A DNA stretch of 64,000 nucleotides from Pantoea sp. Ap-967 (GTDB lineage: Bacteria > Pseudomonadota > Gammaproteobacteria > Pseudomonadales > Pseudomonadaceae). This document shows positions 10,245 to 19,382 of this stretch, piece by piece. The notes under the pieces are model-generated. The model had not been told where the DNA came from. It did not search any database and saw nothing but the letters and a program-made list of their open reading frames with translations. The stretch is taken from the NCBI RefSeq assembly GCF_011752565.1, contig NZ_VWXK01000008.1, positions 1 to 64,000 of the forward strand. Direction: 5' to 3'. Numbering within the stretch: the stretch's first letter is position 1; each line of letters starts with the position of its first letter. Position numbers and translations under genes: made by a program.

Positions 10245-11342
10245 GTGAATGCCCATGTTTTCAAACCCGACATGCCGCCACCGGTGAAAACCGTCGGCGT
10301 GCTCGCATGGATGCGTGCAAACCTGTTCTCCAGCTGGCTCAACACCCTGCTGACCCTGTTCGCCGTGTACCTGGTGTGGCTGATCGTGCCGCCGCTGGTG
10401 CAGTGGGCGTTGATCGACGCCAACTGGGTCGGCACCACCCGCGCCGACTGCACCAAGCAGGGCGCCTGCTGGGTGTTCGTGCAGCAGCGCTTCGGCCAGT
10501 TCATGTATGGCTACTACCCGGCCGAACTGCGCTGGCGCGTCGACCTCACCGTGTGGCTGGCGGTACTCGGCGCTGCGCCGCTGTTCATCAAGCGCTTCCC
10601 GCGCAAGGCCATGTATGGCCTGGGCTTTCTGGTGCTGTACCCGGTGCTGGCCTATACCCTGCTGCACGGCGGGTTGCTCGGCCTGAGCAACGTTGCCACC
10701 AGCCAGTGGGGCGGGCTGATGCTGACCCTGGTGATCGCCACCGTGGGGATCGTCGGCGCCTTGCCACTGGGCATCTTGCTGGCCCTGGGCCGACGTTCGC
10801 GAATGCCCGCGGTGAAAGTGGTGTGCGTGACCTTCATCGAGTTCTGGCGCGGCGTGCCGCTGATTACCGTGCTGTTCATGTCGTCAGTGATGCTGCCGCT
10901 GTTCCTGCCCGAGGGCATGAGCTTCGACAAGCTGCTGCGGGCGATGATCGGGGTCATCCTGTTCCAGTCGGCCTATGTGGCCGAGGTGGTGCGCGGCGGC
11001 TTGCAGGCCATTCCCAAGGGCCAGTACGAAGCGGCCGCGGCCATGGGCCTGGGCTACTGGCGGGCGATGGGCCTGGTGATTCTGCCGCAGGCGCTCAAGC
11101 TGGTGATCCCCGGCATCGTCAACACCTTCATCGCCCTGTTCAAGGACACCAGCCTGGTGATCATCATCGGCCTGTTCGACTTGCTCAACAGCGTCAAGCA
11201 AGCCGCTGCCGACCCGGCCTGGCTGGGCATGGCCACCGAGGGCTATGTGTTCGCTGCCTTGGTGTTCTGGATTTTCTGTTTCGGTATGTCCCGCTACTCC
11301 ATGCACCTGGAGCGCAAGCTGGACACTGGCCACAAGCGTTAG
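10245..11342 (+). CDS. aapM: Amino acid ABC transporter permease AapM
   Basis: 365 aa from a GTG start with GAGGA a few bases upstream, overlapping nothing. Second HisMQ-type permease, with hydrophobic segments spread along the chain and the EAA loop as [26 protein letters not shown]. The family motif ALFKDTSLV(I) is present close to the C-terminus. It acts with AapQ and the ATPase AapP. The aapP ribosome binding site (AGGAG) overlaps the aapM stop codon region, so expression is probably coupled. Confidence 0.94.
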   Translation: MNAHVFKPDMPPPVKTVGVLAWMRANLFSSWLNTLLTLFAVYLVWLIVPPLVQWALIDANWVGTTRADCTKQGACWVFVQQRFGQFMYGYYPAELRWRVDLTVWLAVLGAAPLFIKRFPRKAMYGLGFLVLYPVLAYTLLHGGLLGLSNVATSQWGGLMLTLVIATVGIVGALPLGILLALGRRSRMPAVKVVCVTFIEFWRGVPLITVLFMSSVMLPLFLPEGMSFDKLLRAMIGVILFQSAYVAEVVRGGLQAIPKGQYEAAAAMGLGYWRAMGLVILPQALKLVIPGIVNTFIALFKDTSLVIIIGLFDLLNSVKQAAADPAWLGMATEGYVFAALVFWIFCFGMSRYSMHLERKLDTGHKR

Positions 11343-11352
11343 GAGTTTGCAA

Positions 11353-12117
11353 ATGAGTGAAGCGATCAAACAAGCGGCCGGCCCCGAAGGCATCATCCAG
11401 ATGCAGGGCGTGAACAAATGGTACGGCCAGTTCCATGTGCTCAAGGACATCAACCTCAACGTGCGCCAGGGCGAGCGTATCGTGCTGTGCGGGCCGTCGG
11501 GCTCGGGCAAGTCGACCACCATCCGCTGCCTCAACCGCCTGGAAGAGCACCAGCAGGGGCGTATCGTGGTCGATGGCGTGGAGCTGACCAACGACCTCAA
11601 GCAGATCGAGGCGATCCGCCGCGAGGTGGGCATGGTGTTCCAGCACTTCAACCTGTTCCCGCACCTGAGCATTCTTGAGAACTGCACCCTGGCGCCGATG
11701 TGGGTGCGCAAGATGCCCCGGCGCAAGGCCGAGGAAATTGCCATGCACTACCTGGAACGCGTGCGCATTCCGGAGCAGGCGCACAAGTTTCCGGGGCAGT
11801 TGTCCGGTGGCCAGCAGCAGCGCGTGGCAATTGCCCGGGCGCTGTGCATGAAGCCGAAGATCATGCTGTTCGACGAGCCAACCTCGGCGCTGGACCCGGA
11901 AATGGTCAAGGAAGTGCTCGACACCATGGTCGGCCTGGCCGAAGACGGCATGACCATGCTCTGCGTGACCCACGAGATGGGCTTTGCCCGCACCGTGGCC
12001 AACCGGGTGATCTTCATGGACAAGGGGGAGATCGTGGAGCAGGCGGCACCGGATGATTTCTTCGACCGGCCGCGCAGTGACCGGACCAAGCTGTTCCTTA
12101 GCCAGATCTTGCATTGA
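11353..12117 (+). CDS. aapP: Amino acid ABC transporter ATPase AapP
   Basis: 254 aa from the ATG preceded by AGGAG at 11341-11345; longer in-frame starts would lie inside aapM. A classic polar amino acid importer ATPase: Walker [10 protein letters not shown], signature LSGGQQQR, Walker B IMLFDEP, D-loop SALDPE and switch histidine in CVTHEMG. It powers AapJQM. The operon is followed by a short GC hairpin (12126-12142) and a REP pair before the convergent algW. Confidence 0.96.
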   Translation: MSEAIKQAAGPEGIIQMQGVNKWYGQFHVLKDINLNVRQGERIVLCGPSGSGKSTTIRCLNRLEEHQQGRIVVDGVELTNDLKQIEAIRREVGMVFQHFNLFPHLSILENCTLAPMWVRKMPRRKAEEIAMHYLERVRIPEQAHKFPGQLSGGQQQRVAIARALCMKPKIMLFDEPTSALDPEMVKEVLDTMVGLAEDGMTMLCVTHEMGFARTVANRVIFMDKGEIVEQAAPDDFFDRPRSDRTKLFLSQILH

Positions 12118-12125
12118 TGTGATTG

Positions 12126-12206
12126 GGGCCGCTTTGCGGCCCTTCGCGAGCTTTGCTCGCTCCTACCCTGGGGCGCCTACCCCTGTAGGAGCGAGCGTAG
12201 CTCGCG
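12126..12206. repeat. Hairpin plus REP pair between aapP and algW
   Basis: GGGCCGCTTTGCGGCCC (12126-12142) forms a compact hairpin after aapP. It is followed by inverted REP units at 12145-12166 and 12185-12206 of the GAGCGTAGCTC type, with a small mismatch in the centre. It lies between convergent genes. Confidence 0.7.
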
Positions 12207-12212
12207 ATAGCT

Positions 12213-13373
12213 TTACTTGTCTTCCGGGTTGGCAGCCGGTGCCGGCGGCGGGCGCAGCCCCACCTCGGCAATCAGCTTCAACTGCTGCCCGTTGCGCATC
12301 ACTTCGATGCTGATCTTCTCGTTCGGCTTGATCCGCGCCACCTGGTTCATCGACTTGCGCCCGTCACCAGCCGGCTCGCCGTTGATGCTCAGAATCACGT
12401 CACCGAGCTGCAACCCGGCCTTCTGCGCCGGGCCATCGCGGAAGATGCCCGCCACCACGATACCCGGGCGGCCCTGCATGCCGAACGACTCAGCCAACTC
12501 CTGGCTCAGCGGCTGTACCTCGATGCCCAGCCAGCCACGGATCACCTGGCCGTGCTCGACAATCGATTTCATCACCTCAAGCGCCAGCTTGATCGGGATG
12601 GCGAAGCCAATGCCCTGGGAACCGCCGGACTTGGAGAAAATCGCTGTGTTGATGCCCACCAGGTTGCCGTTGGCATCGACCAGCGCGCCGCCGGAGTTGC
12701 CCGGGTTGATTGCCGCGTCGGTCTGGATGAAGTCTTCGTAGTTGTTCAGGCCCAGCTGGTTGCGGCCGGTGGCGCTGATGATGCCCATGGTCACGGTCTG
12801 GCCAACGCCGAACGGGTTGCCGATGGCCAGCACCACATCCCCGATATGGATGTTGTCGGAACGGCCGATGGTGATGGCCGGCAGGTTCTTCAGGTCGATC
12901 TTCAGCACCGCAAGGTCGGTTTCCGGGTCGCTGCCGATCACCCGGGCCAGGGTTTCGCGGCCATCTTTCAGGGCCACGACGATCTGGTCGGCGCCGCTGG
13001 TGACGTGGTTGTTGGTCAGCAGGTAGCCCTCGGGGCTCATGATCACCGCCGAACCCAGGCTCGACTCCCAGCGCCGCTGTTTGGGCAGGTTGTCGCCGAA
13101 GAAACGGCGGAACTGCGGGTCTTCGAACAAGGGGTGGGAGCTTTTGTTCACCACTTTGGTGGTGTACAGGTTGACCACCGCCGGGGCGGCCAGGGTCACG
13201 GCGTCGGCATAGGACACCGGGCCCTGCATGATGCGCGTGGTTTGCGGGGCTTGCTGCAGGTTGACGTCCTGGCTGGGCAGGCCGACCCACTCCGGGTAGC
13301 GCAGGATGATCAGCATGGCGATCAGCACGCCGGTGAGCAGGGGCCAGCCAAAGTAACGCAAAGCCTTGAACAT
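12213..13373 (-). CDS. algW: Periplasmic serine protease AlgW (DegS/HtrA family)
   Basis: 386 aa from the start MFKALRYFGWPLL; an upstream in-frame ATG adds 63 unconserved residues. One N-terminal transmembrane anchor (residues about 10-25), a trypsin-like protease domain with the catalytic His in TNNHVTSG, Asp in DPETDLAVL and Ser in NPGNSGGALVD, then a single PDZ domain (about 285-375). In Pseudomonas AlgW senses misfolded outer membrane proteins through its PDZ domain and makes the first cut in the anti-sigma factor MucA, releasing AlgU. One PDZ domain and the anchor distinguish it from MucD. Confidence 0.94.
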   Translation of the reverse strand: MFKALRYFGWPLLTGVLIAMLIILRYPEWVGLPSQDVNLQQAPQTTRIMQGPVSYADAVTLAAPAVVNLYTTKVVNKSSHPLFEDPQFRRFFGDNLPKQRRWESSLGSAVIMSPEGYLLTNNHVTSGADQIVVALKDGRETLARVIGSDPETDLAVLKIDLKNLPAITIGRSDNIHIGDVVLAIGNPFGVGQTVTMGIISATGRNQLGLNNYEDFIQTDAAINPGNSGGALVDANGNLVGINTAIFSKSGGSQGIGFAIPIKLALEVMKSIVEHGQVIRGWLGIEVQPLSQELAESFGMQGRPGIVVAGIFRDGPAQKAGLQLGDVILSINGEPAGDGRKSMNQVARIKPNEKISIEVMRNGQQLKLIAEVGLRPPPAPAANPEDK

Positions 13374-13542
13374 GAACGAATCCTGGAAAAGAGCCGGCGC
13401 CTGTGGCCGCGCAGTGGGGCATGAACGCGCGCGACTATACACCGGTTCCCCCGATGCCGACGACGGCCCATAATGGCCGGCATTATACGGGCGTTCTTCA
13501 GGCGTTGCGCCCGAGAAAAGCGCAGTTTTCGAGGAGATTTTC

Positions 13543-14301
13543 ATGGCCGTCGCTCTCAACACCCTGGTCGAGGAAGCCGAGCGCTACCTGGGCAGCGCGA
13601 AGATCCAGGACTATTGCCCCAACGGCCTGCAGGTCGAGGGCCGCCCGCAGGTCAGCCGCATCGTCAGCGGCGTCACGGCCAGCCAGGCGCTGCTGGACGC
13701 CGCGGTCGAGGCCCAGGCCGATCTGATCCTGGTGCACCATGGGTACTTCTGGAAGGGCGAGAACCCGTGTGTCACCGGCATTCGCCAACGCCGCCTGAAG
13801 ACCCTGCTCAAGCACGACATCAGCCTGCTGGCGTTCCACCTGCCGCTGGATGTGCACCCTGAGGTCGGCAATAACGTGCAGCTGGCGCGCCAGCTCGACA
13901 TCACCGTGGAAGGCCCACTGGACCCGGCCAACCCCAAGGTGGTCGGGCTGGTCGGTTCGCTGGCCGAGCCGGTCACCGCCCGTGACTTCGCCCGCCGCGT
14001 GCAGGAAGTGCTGGGGCGCGAGCCGCTGCTGGTCGAGGGCGATGAGATGATCCGCCGGGTTGGCTGGTGCACCGGGGGCGGGCAGGGGTATATCGACACG
14101 GCGATTGCCGCAGGCGTGGACCTGTACCTGACTGGCGAGGCCTCCGAGCAGACCTACCACAGTGCCCGCGAAAACGGCGTGAGCTTCATCGCCGCCGGGC
14201 ACCATGCCACCGAGCGCTATGGCGTGCAGGCCCTGGGGGATTACCTGGCGCGGCGCTTTGCCCTGGAGCACTTGTTCATCGATTGCCCTAACCCGATCTG
14301 A
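13543..14301 (+). CDS. Nif3-like dinuclear metal centre protein (DUF34 / YbgI type)
   Basis: 252 aa, typical for the bacterial YbgI group, with GAGGAG upstream of the ATG. Metal-binding histidines and acids are visible in LVHHGYFW, LLAFHLPLDVHPEVGN and AAGHHATERYG near the C-terminus. These proteins form hexameric toroids with a di-metal site. The substrate is uncertain: GTP cyclohydrolase I-like annotation is common but poorly supported, and roles in metal or nucleotide damage handling have been proposed. It stands alone between divergent algW and the cys operon. Confidence 0.9.
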   Translation: MAVALNTLVEEAERYLGSAKIQDYCPNGLQVEGRPQVSRIVSGVTASQALLDAAVEAQADLILVHHGYFWKGENPCVTGIRQRRLKTLLKHDISLLAFHLPLDVHPEVGNNVQLARQLDITVEGPLDPANPKVVGLVGSLAEPVTARDFARRVQEVLGREPLLVEGDEMIRRVGWCTGGGQGYIDTAIAAGVDLYLTGEASEQTYHSARENGVSFIAAGHHATERYGVQALGDYLARRFALEHLFIDCPNPI

Positions 14302-14316
14302 GAGCGGCGTCGCCTG

Positions 14317-14403
14317 CTTCGCGGGGCGAGCCCGCTCCTACAAGGTTCGGTGTCAATCTTCAGGATGGCGCGGGCCTCTGTGGGAGCGGGCTTGCCCGCG
14401 AAG
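14317..14403. repeat. REP pair (GGGCTTGCCCGCGAAG type)
   Basis: Inverted units at 14317-14340 and 14382-14403 share the arm CTTCGCGGG(G)C(G/A)AGCCCGCTCC. They lie between the Nif3-like gene and the cysD promoter region and may mark the 3' end of the former transcript. Confidence 0.75.
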
Positions 14404-14552
14404 GGGGCGGGCCTGCAAGCCCAAACCCCTAGTCATATCGTTAGACCTTTTCGATCTAGCCCCCCGCCTAAATAGAATCAGCCGCTGTGATAAAGTGGCT
14501 CGCTCGAACACGGCCCGCAGGCCGTCCATAAGATCGTTTTTCGTGAGTAGCC

Positions 14553-15470
14553 ATGGTCGACAAACTGACGCACTTGAAACAGCTGGAGGCGGAAAGCATC
14601 CATATCATCCGCGAGGTGGCCGCCGAGTTCGATAACCCGGTGATGCTGTACTCGATCGGCAAGGATTCCGCCGTGATGCTGCACCTGGCGCGCAAGGCCT
14701 TTTTCCCGGGCAAGCTGCCGTTCCCGGTGATGCACGTCGACACCCAGTGGAAATTCCAGGAAATGTACCGCTTCCGCGACAAGATGGTCGAGGAAATGGG
14801 CCTGGAGCTGATCACCCACGTCAACCCCGAGGGTGTGGCGCAGGGCATCAACCCCTTCACCCATGGCAGCTCCAAGCACACCGACATCATGAAGACCCAG
14901 GGCCTGAAGCAGGCGCTGGACAAGCATGGTTTCGACGCGGCCTTCGGTGGCGCGCGCCGCGATGAAGAGAAGTCGCGGGCCAAGGAGCGCGTCTACTCGT
15001 TCCGTGACAGCAAGCACCGCTGGGACCCGAAGAACCAGCGCCCAGAGCTGTGGAACGTGTACAACGGCAAGGTCAACAAGGGCGAGTCGATTCGCGTGTT
15101 CCCGCTGTCGAACTGGACCGAGCTGGACATCTGGCAGTACATCTACCTCGAAGGCATCCCGATCGTGCCGCTGTATTTCGCCGCCGAGCGTGAAGTCATC
15201 GAGAAGAACGGCACCCTGATCATGATCGACGACGACCGCATCCTCGAGCACCTGTCCGAGGAAGAGAAGGCGCGTATCGTCAAGAAGAAGGTGCGTTTCC
15301 GTACCCTTGGCTGCTACCCATTGACGGGCGCTGTCGAGTCGGAAGCCGAAACGCTCACCGACATCATTCAGGAAATGCTCCTGACGCGCACTTCCGAGCG
15401 CCAGGGCCGGGTCATCGACCACGATGGCGCCGGTTCCATGGAAGACAAGAAACGTCAGGGCTACTTCTAA
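14553..15470 (+). CDS. cysD: Sulfate adenylyltransferase subunit 2 CysD
   Basis: 305 aa, the normal length. The ATP-pyrophosphatase PP-loop appears as [13 protein letters not shown], with [29 protein letters not shown] and a C-terminal RQGRVIDHD. CysD adenylates sulfate with ATP, driven by GTP hydrolysis on CysN, the first step of assimilatory sulfate reduction. cysNC follows 16 bp later, so the two are one operon. The AT-rich block at about 14430-14480 is the probable promoter and CysB region, but I cannot define the site by eye. Confidence 0.97.
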   Translation: MVDKLTHLKQLEAESIHIIREVAAEFDNPVMLYSIGKDSAVMLHLARKAFFPGKLPFPVMHVDTQWKFQEMYRFRDKMVEEMGLELITHVNPEGVAQGINPFTHGSSKHTDIMKTQGLKQALDKHGFDAAFGGARRDEEKSRAKERVYSFRDSKHRWDPKNQRPELWNVYNGKVNKGESIRVFPLSNWTELDIWQYIYLEGIPIVPLYFAAEREVIEKNGTLIMIDDDRILEHLSEEEKARIVKKKVRFRTLGCYPLTGAVESEAETLTDIIQEMLLTRTSERQGRVIDHDGAGSMEDKKRQGYF

Positions 15471-15486
15471 TTTTCAGGGTTACTCC

Positions 15487-17388
15487 ATGTCGCACCAATC
15501 CGATTTGATCAGCGAAGACATCCTCGCTTATCTGGCTCAGCACGAGCGTAAAGAACTGCTGCGTTTCCTCACCTGCGGTAACGTGGATGACGGCAAGAGC
15601 ACCCTGATCGGGCGCCTGCTGCACGACTCGAAGATGATCTACGAGGACCACCTCGAGGCCATCACTCGCGATTCGAAGAAGGTCGGCACCACCGGCGAGG
15701 AAGTCGACCTGGCGCTGCTGGTCGACGGCCTGCAGGCCGAGCGCGAGCAGGGCATCACCATCGATGTCGCCTACCGCTACTTCTCTACCGCCAAGCGCAA
15801 GTTCATCATTGCCGACACTCCGGGCCACGAGCAGTACACCCGCAACATGGCCACCGGTGCGTCCACCTGCGACCTGGCGATCATCCTGGTCGATGCCCGC
15901 TATGGCGTGCAGACCCAGACCCGCCGCCACAGCTACATCGCCTCGCTCCTGGGCATCAAGCACATCGTGGTCGCGGTCAACAAGATGGACCTCAAAGGCT
16001 TCGATGAAGGCGTGTTCGAGTCGATCAAGGCCGATTACCTGAAGTTCGCCGACGCCATCGACCTCAAGCCAAGCAGCCTGCACTTCGTGCCGATGTCGGC
16101 GCTCAAGGGCGACAACGTGGTCAACCACAGCGAGCGCTCGCCGTGGTACGCAGGCCCGACCCTGATGGAAATTCTTGAGACCGTCGAAGTCTCGGCCGAC
16201 CGCAACTTCACCGACCTGCGCTTCCCGGTGCAGTACGTCAACCGCCCGAACCTGAACTTCCGCGGCTTTGCCGGCACCATCGCCAGCGGCGTGGTGCACA
16301 AGGGTGACGAAGTGGTGGTGCTGCCGTCGGGTAAGAGCAGCCGGGTCAAGTCCATCGTCACCTACGAAGGTGAACTGGAAAACGCCGGCCCAGGCCAGGC
16401 CGTGACCTTGACCATGGAAGATGAGATCGACATCTCCCGTGGTGACCTGCTGGTGCATGCCGACAACGTACCGCCAGTGACCGACCAGTTCGACGCCATG
16501 CTGGTGTGGATGGCCGAGGAGCCGATGCTTCCGGGCAAGAAGTACGACATCAAGCGCGCCACCAGCTATGTGCCGGGCTCGATTGCCAGCATCACCCACA
16601 AGGTTGATGTGAACACCCTGGAGCAGGGCGCTGCCAGTGCCCTGCAACTGAACGAGATTGGCCGGGTCAAGGTTGCCCTGGACACCTCGATCGCCCTGGA
16701 CGGTTACGACAGCAACCGCACCACTGGCGCGTTCATCGTCATCGACCGCCTGACCAACGGCACCGTCGGCGCCGGCATGATCATCGCGCCGCCAGTGCTG
16801 CCCCATGGCAGCACCGGCCAGCATGGCAAGCAGGCTCACGTGGCCACCGAAGAGCGCGCCCTGCGCTTCGGCCAGCAGCCGGCCACCGTGCTGTTCAGCG
16901 GCCTGTCCGGCGCTGGCAAGAGCACCTTGGCCTACGCCGTGGAGCGCAAGCTGTTCGACATGGGCCGTGCGGTGTATGTGCTCGATGGCCAGAACCTGCG
17001 CCACGACCTGAACAAGGGCCTGCCCCAGGACCGCGCCGGCCGCACCGAGAACTGGCGCCGCGCCGCCCATGTGGCGCGCCAGTTCAACGAAGCCGGCCTG
17101 CTGACCCTGGCGGCCTTCGTTGCCCCGGACGCCGAAGGCCGCGAGCAGGCCAAGGCGCTGATCGGCAAGGACCGCCTGGTGACCGTTTACGTACAGGCCT
17201 CGCCACTGGCCTGCCGCGAGCGCGACCCACAGGGCCTGTATGCCGCCGGTGGCGACAACATCCCGGGTGAGAGCTTCCCGTTCGATGTGCCGCTGGATGC
17301 TGACCTGGTGATCGATACCCAGAACACCAGCGTTGAGGAAGGCGTGAAACAGGTGCTGGATGTGCTGCGTCAGCGTGGCGCGATCTAA
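15487..17388 (+). CDS. cysNC: Bifunctional sulfate adenylyltransferase subunit 1 / adenylylsulfate kinase CysNC
   Basis: 633 aa from the start [12 protein letters not shown]. Residues 1-440 are an EF-Tu-like GTPase with G1 [10 protein letters not shown]3 DTPGHEQY and G4 NKMD, the CysN part that drives sulfate adenylation with CysD. Residues about 460-633 are an APS kinase with P-loop GLSGAGKST, the Asp-Gly-Gln-Asn segment and a lid region, phosphorylating APS to PAPS. The fused form is standard in Pseudomonas. The gene is closed by a strong terminator at 17404-17431. Confidence 0.97.
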   Translation: MSHQSDLISEDILAYLAQHERKELLRFLTCGNVDDGKSTLIGRLLHDSKMIYEDHLEAITRDSKKVGTTGEEVDLALLVDGLQAEREQGITIDVAYRYFSTAKRKFIIADTPGHEQYTRNMATGASTCDLAIILVDARYGVQTQTRRHSYIASLLGIKHIVVAVNKMDLKGFDEGVFESIKADYLKFADAIDLKPSSLHFVPMSALKGDNVVNHSERSPWYAGPTLMEILETVEVSADRNFTDLRFPVQYVNRPNLNFRGFAGTIASGVVHKGDEVVVLPSGKSSRVKSIVTYEGELENAGPGQAVTLTMEDEIDISRGDLLVHADNVPPVTDQFDAMLVWMAEEPMLPGKKYDIKRATSYVPGSIASITHKVDVNTLEQGAASALQLNEIGRVKVALDTSIALDGYDSNRTTGAFIVIDRLTNGTVGAGMIIAPPVLPHGSTGQHGKQAHVATEERALRFGQQPATVLFSGLSGAGKSTLAYAVERKLFDMGRAVYVLDGQNLRHDLNKGLPQDRAGRTENWRRAAHVARQFNEAGLLTLAAFVAPDAEGREQAKALIGKDRLVTVYVQASPLACRERDPQGLYAAGGDNIPGESFPFDVPLDADLVIDTQNTSVEEGVKQVLDVLRQRGAI

Positions 17389-17403
17389 GCATTGCTGAAG
17401 ATG

Positions 17404-17431
17404 AAAAACCCCGCTTCGGCGGGGTTTTTTG
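17404..17431 (+). terminator. Rho-independent terminator of cysD-cysNC
   Basis: AAAAACCCCGC-TTCG-GCGGGGTTTTTT is a UUCG-loop hairpin with flanking A and T runs. It ends the cys operon and marks the left border of the accessory island. Confidence 0.93.
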
Positions 17432-17463
17432 TACCTGTTGAATGACTGCCTGGTTTACGTTTA

Positions 17464-17506
17464 GACAAATTGACAAGTTGACAGGTATCGCAAGGCATCC
17501 TAGCCT
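17464..17506 (+). promoter_or_regulatory. Promoter with GACA direct repeats, upstream of the HTH gene
   Basis: TTGACA (17478-17483), a 17-bp spacer and TAGCCT (17501-17506) form a sigma-70-like promoter. The -35 box is the third unit of a direct repeat: GACA starts at 17464, 17472 and 17480, exactly eight bases apart (GACAAATT, GACAAGTT, GACAGG). A repressor bound to this array would cover the -35 box. Autoregulation by the downstream HTH protein is an inference. Confidence 0.5.
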
Positions 17507-17543
17507 ATCCGCACAGGGGCTATTCAGGCCCTGAGGAGGCCCC

Positions 17544-18176
17544 ATGAGTGTGATCACCCACGATGCCATGCATCCTGCGCTCGCGCATGTCGAGGCGGCC
17601 AAGGCAGCCTTGCGGGAGCGCTTCGAGGAGCATCTTGAACGAGCGTCAGCGGTTGTGGTGTTGAAGGCCGTGGCGCTCGCTGACGAAAAGGCATTTGCAG
17701 CCCTCGCCAAGGTGGAGGTCGAGGCCAAGCGCAGTATCGCAACGCGCAATCAAGAGGCTGTGGCCCGGATGAAGGCGCGGGCCTTCGAGCGGGTGGCCAG
17801 CCGTTGTGAACTGCTTGATGCCAAAGCGGCTTGCGAGATCCTGGGTATTACCAAGCAAGCATTGAGTCAGAAGGCCAAGGCTGGGAAGCTGCTGGCATAC
17901 ACCAACACAGGCAATCGCAGAAAGTTCTACCCATCGTTTCAATTTTCGGGAAACAAGCCAAGGCCGGTTATCGAGGCATTGATTTCATCGTTGGATGTCG
18001 ATCCTGCTGATACCGAAGCGATGAATACGCTTGTTCAGCATCTGGTGGGCAGGATGGACTATTCCGACCCAGGCGAGCCGAGTAACGTTATGCCGCGTTT
18101 CGAAGTGCTGGATGACCCTGTGGCGTTGGAAATCATCACGCGTGATTACCGCAATGCGCTGATGGCGGGGCAGTGA
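17544..18176 (+). CDS. HTH protein, possible antitoxin-like partner of the convergent RES protein
   Basis: 210 aa with GAGGAGG just before the ATG. Not a family I can name with confidence. Residues 10-85 are Ala/Glu/Lys/Arg-rich and probably a long helix. Residues about 90-130 look like a helix-turn-helix: LLDAKAACEILGITKQALSQKAK followed by GKLLAY and a basic RRKFYPSFQF. The C-terminal 70 residues are acidic. An HTH followed by a 'YP-x-QF' segment and an alpha-helical tail resembles antitoxin-type partners of RES proteins, but the gene faces the RES gene tail to tail with 31 bp between. Base composition looks less GC-rich than the flanking core genes. Confidence 0.75.
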   Translation: MSVITHDAMHPALAHVEAAKAALRERFEEHLERASAVVVLKAVALADEKAFAALAKVEVEAKRSIATRNQEAVARMKARAFERVASRCELLDAKAACEILGITKQALSQKAKAGKLLAYTNTGNRRKFYPSFQFSGNKPRPVIEALISSLDVDPADTEAMNTLVQHLVGRMDYSDPGEPSNVMPRFEVLDDPVALEIITRDYRNALMAGQ

Positions 18177-18207
18177 AGGCGGGCTTCGTGGGAGGTCCGC
18201 CAGGTGC

Positions 18208-18876
18208 TCACTCCAGCACTACACCTAGGCTTTCCAAAAGCTCTATGGCTGTTTCGCCATTGGATAGCAACGCTTCCATTACCCGCTGGTGGCTAACTGC
18301 TTCGACTTGACGCTTCCGGCCCTCGAACAGGACAAGATTGCATCCGTCCAGCGAACCGGTCACGGTGTAGACTGCTGACTGGTAAAGAAGACCATCGACC
18401 TCGGCGATCGCCATGCACGCTTGGCTTAAGTTTTGGGTAAGTGCGTATCCCTCACGCCCCTGTCCCTTGGCTTGCACGATATCTCGCACTTTATGGTAAG
18501 TGGCTCTGTTTGCCAGCGCTGCCACGTCGACCACGTTCAGCACGCGTGCTGTCTTGAGCCGATGCAGAGACGTTTGCTGAAGTTGCCGAAGGCTGACGGA
18601 CTGGTCGTCGACGCCTTGCCCAGGCTGGAAAGATTCGGCGATCGCAACTGCTTCGGTAAAACCCAGATAGTAGACCCCAACCTGCTTGGTGGGATCGGCA
18701 TAGCGCGTATCGGAGTCAGCGCGATAGTGCACGGGGTTGGCATCGTAGCGAGAGGGCTGAACGCGGTGCAGTACTGTACCTCCGGCTAACTGACGCACCA
18801 GTTCCGGATAGCATTTCAGGGTTTCCAGTACTTGCCTGGCGATTGTGTTTTCGGGCTGCATTGCCGTCTTGCTCAT
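18208..18876 (-). CDS. RES-domain protein (candidate NAD+-degrading toxin)
   Basis: 222 aa with a very good ribosome binding site (GGAGGT, 6-nt spacing). The sequence follows the RES domain pattern that names the family for conserved Arg, Glu and Ser: GTVLHRVQPSRY, then TRYADP (Arg58), VGVYYLGFTEAVAIAES (Glu81), and later LLYQSAVYT (Ser168) with NLVLFEGR. RES toxins such as MbcT degrade NAD+, usually with a co-directional Xre/DUF2384 antitoxin gene just upstream. Here the upstream co-directional neighbour is instead a small lipoprotein gene 63 bp away, and the only HTH candidate is convergent. Activity is inferred from the family only. Confidence 0.8.
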   Translation of the reverse strand: MSKTAMQPENTIARQVLETLKCYPELVRQLAGGTVLHRVQPSRYDANPVHYRADSDTRYADPTKQVGVYYLGFTEAVAIAESFQPGQGVDDQSVSLRQLQQTSLHRLKTARVLNVVDVAALANRATYHKVRDIVQAKGQGREGYALTQNLSQACMAIAEVDGLLYQSAVYTVTGSLDGCNLVLFEGRKRQVEAVSHQRVMEALLSNGETAIELLESLGVVLE

Positions 18877-18939
18877 GCGATACCTCCGATCAATCGCGGC
18901 GGTGTCGGCAGAGTGTGCGAATTGAATGACATAGATTAC

Positions 18940-19122
18940 CTAGCCCTTCTTGCCCTCGACGGACTTGAAGTGCCGATCATAGTCACTTCGCCGTTCGCAC
19001 CCTTGTTTGTAGGGGTCCATGTCGCAGGCAAATTTCAGGTCCTGCTGGCTGGGCAACAGAAAGAAATCGCCATTGGTACAACCCGAGAGAAGCAACAGCA
19101 GCATCCATACCGGCGTTTTCAT
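18940..19122 (-). CDS. Small lipoprotein coupled to a bacteriocin immunity gene
   Basis: 60 aa. The N-terminus is a lipoprotein signal (Lys at position 2, hydrophobic run, lipobox LSGC with Cys15), so the mature product is about 46 residues and lipid-anchored. The ATG overlaps the immunity stop as ATGA and has AAGGA six bases upstream, so it is well set up for translation. The mature part has two further Cys and a basic C-terminus. I do not recognise the family. Colicin operons carry a small release lipoprotein at exactly this place after the immunity gene; that function here is speculative because the sequence does not resemble known lysis proteins. Confidence 0.7.
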   Translation of the reverse strand: MKTPVWMLLLLLSGCTNGDFFLLPSQQDLKFACDMDPYKQGCERRSDYDRHFKSVEGKKG

Positions 19123-19382
19123 TGCGCGTCCTTGAACAGGGGAAGGCCCTTTGATTTTCGCCAGGCAATGATACGTGCGATCACACCCATGGCGCAGCCC
19201 TCCAGTTCATTGGCTGGGTAATAGAGCAGGTCCGAGCCACCCGGGTGCTCGGTGATGTCGATGAAGTGCTCAAGCAGCCGATCCTGCCAGGCCGAGGTAC
19301 CAGAGGCCTGGAGCAGTTCCTCGATCACCACCTTGAACTCGGCGCAGGTGTAATCGGCAAGGCTGTACTTTTGACTGATCAC
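19119..19382 (-). CDS. Colicin/pyocin DNase immunity protein (Im2/Im9 family)
   Basis: 87 aa, the family's normal size. I chose the second of two adjacent GTG codons (19382): it gives a GTGA overlap with the nuclease-like ORF and a 6-nt spacing from a perfect GGAGGT (complement of 19389-19394), while the first GTG would be only 3 nt away. The immunity signature is clear: SLADYTCAEF near the N-terminus, ITEHPGGSDLLYYP with Ser50, Asp51, Tyr54 and Tyr55 at the Im9 positions that contact the DNase, and a WRKSKGLPLFK end. Such proteins bind and block HNH DNase domains of E-type colicins and S-type pyocins. It follows its presumed partner and is coupled to a lipoprotein gene. Confidence 0.9.
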   Translation of the reverse strand: MISQKYSLADYTCAEFKVVIEELLQASGTSAWQDRLLEHFIDITEHPGGSDLLYYPANELEGCAMGVIARIIAWRKSKGLPLFKDAQ

